From Flavobacterium humi (GTDB lineage Bacteria; Bacteroidota; Bacteroidia; Flavobacteriales; Flavobacteriaceae), in contig NZ_SRLH01000003.1 of assembly GCF_004745595.1 (NCBI RefSeq), positions 248,001 through 312,000 of the forward strand: 64,000 bases of DNA. Direction: 5' to 3'. The notes below the pieces were generated by a model. It did no database searches, was not told where the DNA came from, and saw only the letters and a list, made by a program, of their open reading frames with translations. Of the stretch, positions 62,158 to 64,000 are shown one piece after another (position 1 is the first letter of the stretch; every line of letters begins with the position of its first letter). Position numbers and translations under genes: made by a program.

Positions 62158-63187
62158 AAAAATAAGAATATTAAGCCTTGATGGCGGAGGGATCCGGGGT
62201 ATCATCTCCTGTGTCATCCTCAAATACATCGAAGAGCAATTGCAAAAGCTGGATCATCCCGATGCCAAGCTCGGGGATTATTTCGACCTGGTGGCCGGAA
62301 GCAGTACCGGCGGGATCCTGGCTGCTCTGGTTTTGTATCCCGACAATTCCAAACGTTCCAAATTTTCGGTGGAAACCGCCCTGGACCTCTATGCCAAAAA
62401 AGGAGACACGATTTTCAACGTTTCCTTCTGGAACCAGGTACTCAACCCTTTTGGATTGTTCAACGAAAAAATCTCCCAAAAGAGCCTCGAAAAACAACTC
62501 AGTGAGGTATTCGGCACCCTGGAACTGAAAGACCTCGTAAAACCCTGCCTGATCACGTCGTATGACATCAATTCACGCAAGGCGAAGTTTTTCTGCAGCC
62601 ATGAAGCCGATTCCCCTTTGGAGAATTTTTACGTCAAGGATGTCTGCCGGGCCACCAGCGCAGCCCCGACCTATTTCGAACCGGCCAAAATCAAATCGCT
62701 CTACCAGCAGGAATTCACACTTATTGATGGCGGCGTGTATGCCAACAACCCTGCCCTTTGCGCTTACGCGGAAGCCCGGAAGATTGCCTTTAGCAAAGAA
62801 CTCAACGATCCGGAAAAAATCGATTACCCAAGTGTTAACGACATGATTATCATTTCCATCGGGACAGGACAGGTTCTAAAACCCTATTCGTTTAAAGAGT
62901 TTGAGAATGCCGGGAAAATCAAATGGATCAGCCCGCTAATTGATATTTTACTGACCGCCAATGCCGAAACAGTTGATTACCTGCTCACTAAAATGTACGA
63001 AACCTTAGGCCCGAGGAACCAAAAGAACTATTACCGCATCATGCCCGATTTGAAAAATGCGTCCCCGGAAATGGATGATACCACCCGGAAGAACATTTTC
63101 GAACTCATCCAGGCCGGCTTGCTGTATGTGGATGAAAACCGCGAATCTTTGGACGAAATTGCCAAAAAACTGGTCAAGCACAAATAA
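62150..63187 (+). CDS. Patatin-like phospholipase
   Basis: A 345-residue lipid acyl hydrolase with a Ser-Asp dyad. The oxyanion loop DGGGIRG is at 11-17, nucleophile Ser52 in AGSSTGG, and Asp193 in LIDGGVYANNP. It is full length, cytoplasmic with no signal peptide, and overlaps the peptidase gene by 8 bp, so the two are translationally coupled. In phage-defence systems such as CBASS, patatin effectors degrade the host membrane. Here no nucleotide cyclase is present, and pairing with an endolysin-like peptidase suggests membrane damage that lets the peptidase out. A housekeeping lipase remains possible. Confidence 0.9.
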   Translation: MPKKIRILSLDGGGIRGIISCVILKYIEEQLQKLDHPDAKLGDYFDLVAGSSTGGILAALVLYPDNSKRSKFSVETALDLYAKKGDTIFNVSFWNQVLNPFGLFNEKISQKSLEKQLSEVFGTLELKDLVKPCLITSYDINSRKAKFFCSHEADSPLENFYVKDVCRATSAAPTYFEPAKIKSLYQQEFTLIDGGVYANNPALCAYAEARKIAFSKELNDPEKIDYPSVNDMIIISIGTGQVLKPYSFKEFENAGKIKWISPLIDILLTANAETVDYLLTKMYETLGPRNQKNYYRIMPDLKNASPEMDDTTRKNIFELIQAGLLYVDENRESLDEIAKKLVKHK

Positions 63188-63217
63188 AAAACTGCCTTTT
63201 GTGACAAAGGCAGTTTT
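63187..63217. terminator. Terminator after the patatin gene
   Basis: Stem AAAACTGCCTTT / AAAGGCAGTTTT with loop TGTGAC. Confidence 0.85.
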
Positions 63218-63264
63218 ATATCGTATTTTCATTTCAATCCTATCGGGAATAGGGCAGTTCCTCC

Positions 63265-63723
63265 TTACTTCGACTTGATTTCAATCACATCCCAGGTATC
63301 CCAGACATCGTTTTTCAGTTTTTTAAACACTGCCGAATCCTGGCTTTTCTCCAGTTTCTTGAACAAATCGTGCATTTCCCCGCGCATATCCGGGTATTTG
63401 TCGGTCACCTGCGTTAAATTTTCCCACGAACGGATATGTTCGTTAAACGATTTGGAAAATTCCTTCGGGCATCCCTCCAGGTCAATCTGTTTCATTTTTC
63501 CTGTATAATTCGTAATGGTCTGGCTTAACGGAAGTTTTTTGCATTCCTTGTTCCGGATTTTACCAATAGAATCATCAATGGCAATCACCCGGTCCATACG
63601 TGCTTTTTCCACATCTGTTACCTGTTGTTTTTCCTGGAAACGGTTGATGCTTCTGTCGCAGGAAGCCAAAAAGCCCACCAAAACCATCATCAGGAGCAAC
63701 CCTGCGCTATATCGTTTTTTCAT
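63265..63723 (-). CDS. Uncharacterised lipoprotein
   Basis: A 152-residue lipoprotein with lipobox FLASC, Cys near residue 22. The mature part is helical and charged, with ITNYTGKMKQIDLEGCPKEF and a C-terminal DVWDTWDVIEIK. No family is recognised. It lies outside the repressor-controlled cassette, on the opposite strand, 77 bp beyond the patatin gene. Confidence 0.72.
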   Translation of the reverse strand: MKKRYSAGLLLMMVLVGFLASCDRSINRFQEKQQVTDVEKARMDRVIAIDDSIGKIRNKECKKLPLSQTITNYTGKMKQIDLEGCPKEFSKSFNEHIRSWENLTQVTDKYPDMRGEMHDLFKKLEKSQDSAVFKKLKNDVWDTWDVIEIKSK

Positions 63724-63844
63724 CTTTCTCGTAATTCAAGTAATACATTTTATTCTTTAAAGTTACGGATTTTATCACAAAAAAAGTGCCAATATAGTAA
63801 TAATAAGAGGTTTACGGCAAATTTCAAAACTTTCCATACCGATA

Positions 63845-63879
63845 AAAAAGGCGGTAACCGCAATGATTACCGCCTTTTG
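63845..63879. terminator. Terminator after the T9SS-tail gene
   Basis: Stem AAAGGCGGTAA / TTACCGCCTTT flanked by A and T runs; it serves the minus-strand gene entering from the right edge. Confidence 0.85.
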
Positions 63880-63892
63880 TACCGGCTATTTT

Positions 63893-64000
63893 TTACTGCT
63901 TGATGATTCTAGCCGAAAACTGCTGGGTTCCCTGGCTGAAATGCACAATATAAATCCCACCCGGCAAATCGCTTCCGAAGGAAATGGCTTCAGTAGGCGC
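63893..64000 (-). CDS. T9SS type A sorting-domain protein, C-terminal end (partial)
   Basis: Only the last 35 residues are in the window, ending at TAA 63895-63893; the gene continues past 64000. The tail has SFGSDLPGGIYIVHFSQG and ends SARIIKQ. This is the standard type A C-terminal sorting signal of proteins exported and surface-attached by the type IX secretion system. The cargo domain is outside the window. Confidence 0.85.
   Translation of the reverse strand, partial: APTEAISFGSDLPGGIYIVHFSQGTQQFSARIIKQ

Noticed and set aside
50510..63187. Prophage, tailocin or extracellular contractile injection system
   Set aside because: Repressor and endolysin-like genes fit, but no integrase, terminase, capsid, sheath, tube, spike, baseplate or AAA ATPase gene is seen in the window.
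62150..63187. CBASS-type anti-phage system based on the patatin
   Set aside because: No cyclic-nucleotide synthase or ubiquitin-like accessory genes adjoin it; the partner is an M15 peptidase.
50510..63240. Direct repeats (att sites) flanking the cassette
   Set aside because: I looked at both borders and saw only unrelated terminators; no convincing shared flank sequence.
1..64000. tRNA or rRNA genes
   Set aside because: No cloverleaf-like or rRNA-like sequence was recognised by eye on either strand; a tRNA search program would be decisive.

Overview
The window looks like a chromosome segment from a Flavobacteriaceae bacterium, most likely Flavobacterium or a close relative. Supporting signs are TAnnTTTG-type (-7) promoters, TonB-dependent receptors with partner lipoproteins, a type IX secretion (T9SS) C-terminal sorting tail at the right edge, Bacteroidota-specific families (DUF3078, DUF2480, DUF5689), the Flavobacterium-type L-threonine dehydrogenase, and two copies of an intergenic repeat that I recall as common in Flavobacterium. 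No rRNA, tRNA, CRISPR array or complete insertion sequence was seen.

Layout. 0-2.8 kb: end of an outer-membrane barrel gene, a PhnA-like protein, and a PcfJ-like gene whose leader holds two tiny ORFs, each followed by an intrinsic terminator. 2.8-7.4 kb: ALDH7-type dehydrogenase, CorA, 3-hydroxyanthranilate dioxygenase and a secreted endonuclease/phosphatase-fold enzyme. 7.7-12.5 kb: TonB receptor plus two lipoproteins, probably one uptake locus with the endonuclease. 12.6-12.8 kb: a 21-bp minisatellite. 12.8-24.5 kb: housekeeping genes (threonine dehydrogenase, mfd, YraN, LD-carboxypeptidase, metG, ferritin and a small Cys/Lys-rich protein). 24.5-36.2 kb: SUF iron-sulfur cluster genes on the minus strand, split by two membrane proteins and an inverted serine hydrolase. 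36.3-46.3 kb: MBL hydrolase, MarR regulator, PDZ/alpha-beta hydrolase, S8 and M1 peptidases, transglutaminase-like protein, AraC regulator and unknown secreted proteins.

The right third is accessory. At 46.4-49.2 kb is a lipoprotein-like toxin with a C-terminal Tae4-type amidase domain and a candidate periplasmic immunity protein. Just upstream lies a decayed chimeric relic made of pieces of two neighbouring gene families.

The most interesting block is 50.5-63.2 kb. A self-cleaving-type XRE/S24 repressor faces two about 1200-residue tandem paralogues of unknown function. These are followed by a 717-residue protein ending in a zincin metallopeptidase toxin domain, a small putative immunity gene, an M15 endolysin-like peptidase and an overlapping patatin phospholipase. 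The same operator-like sequence (AGATTATTTTC with ATCT or a variant) sits at the -7 element of the repressor gene, the giant-protein operon and the peptidase/phospholipase operon. I propose one repressor-controlled regulon coupling a large protein assembly, a toxin/immunity pair and a lysis or membrane-damaging pair. No phage tail or contractile injection genes are present in the window.
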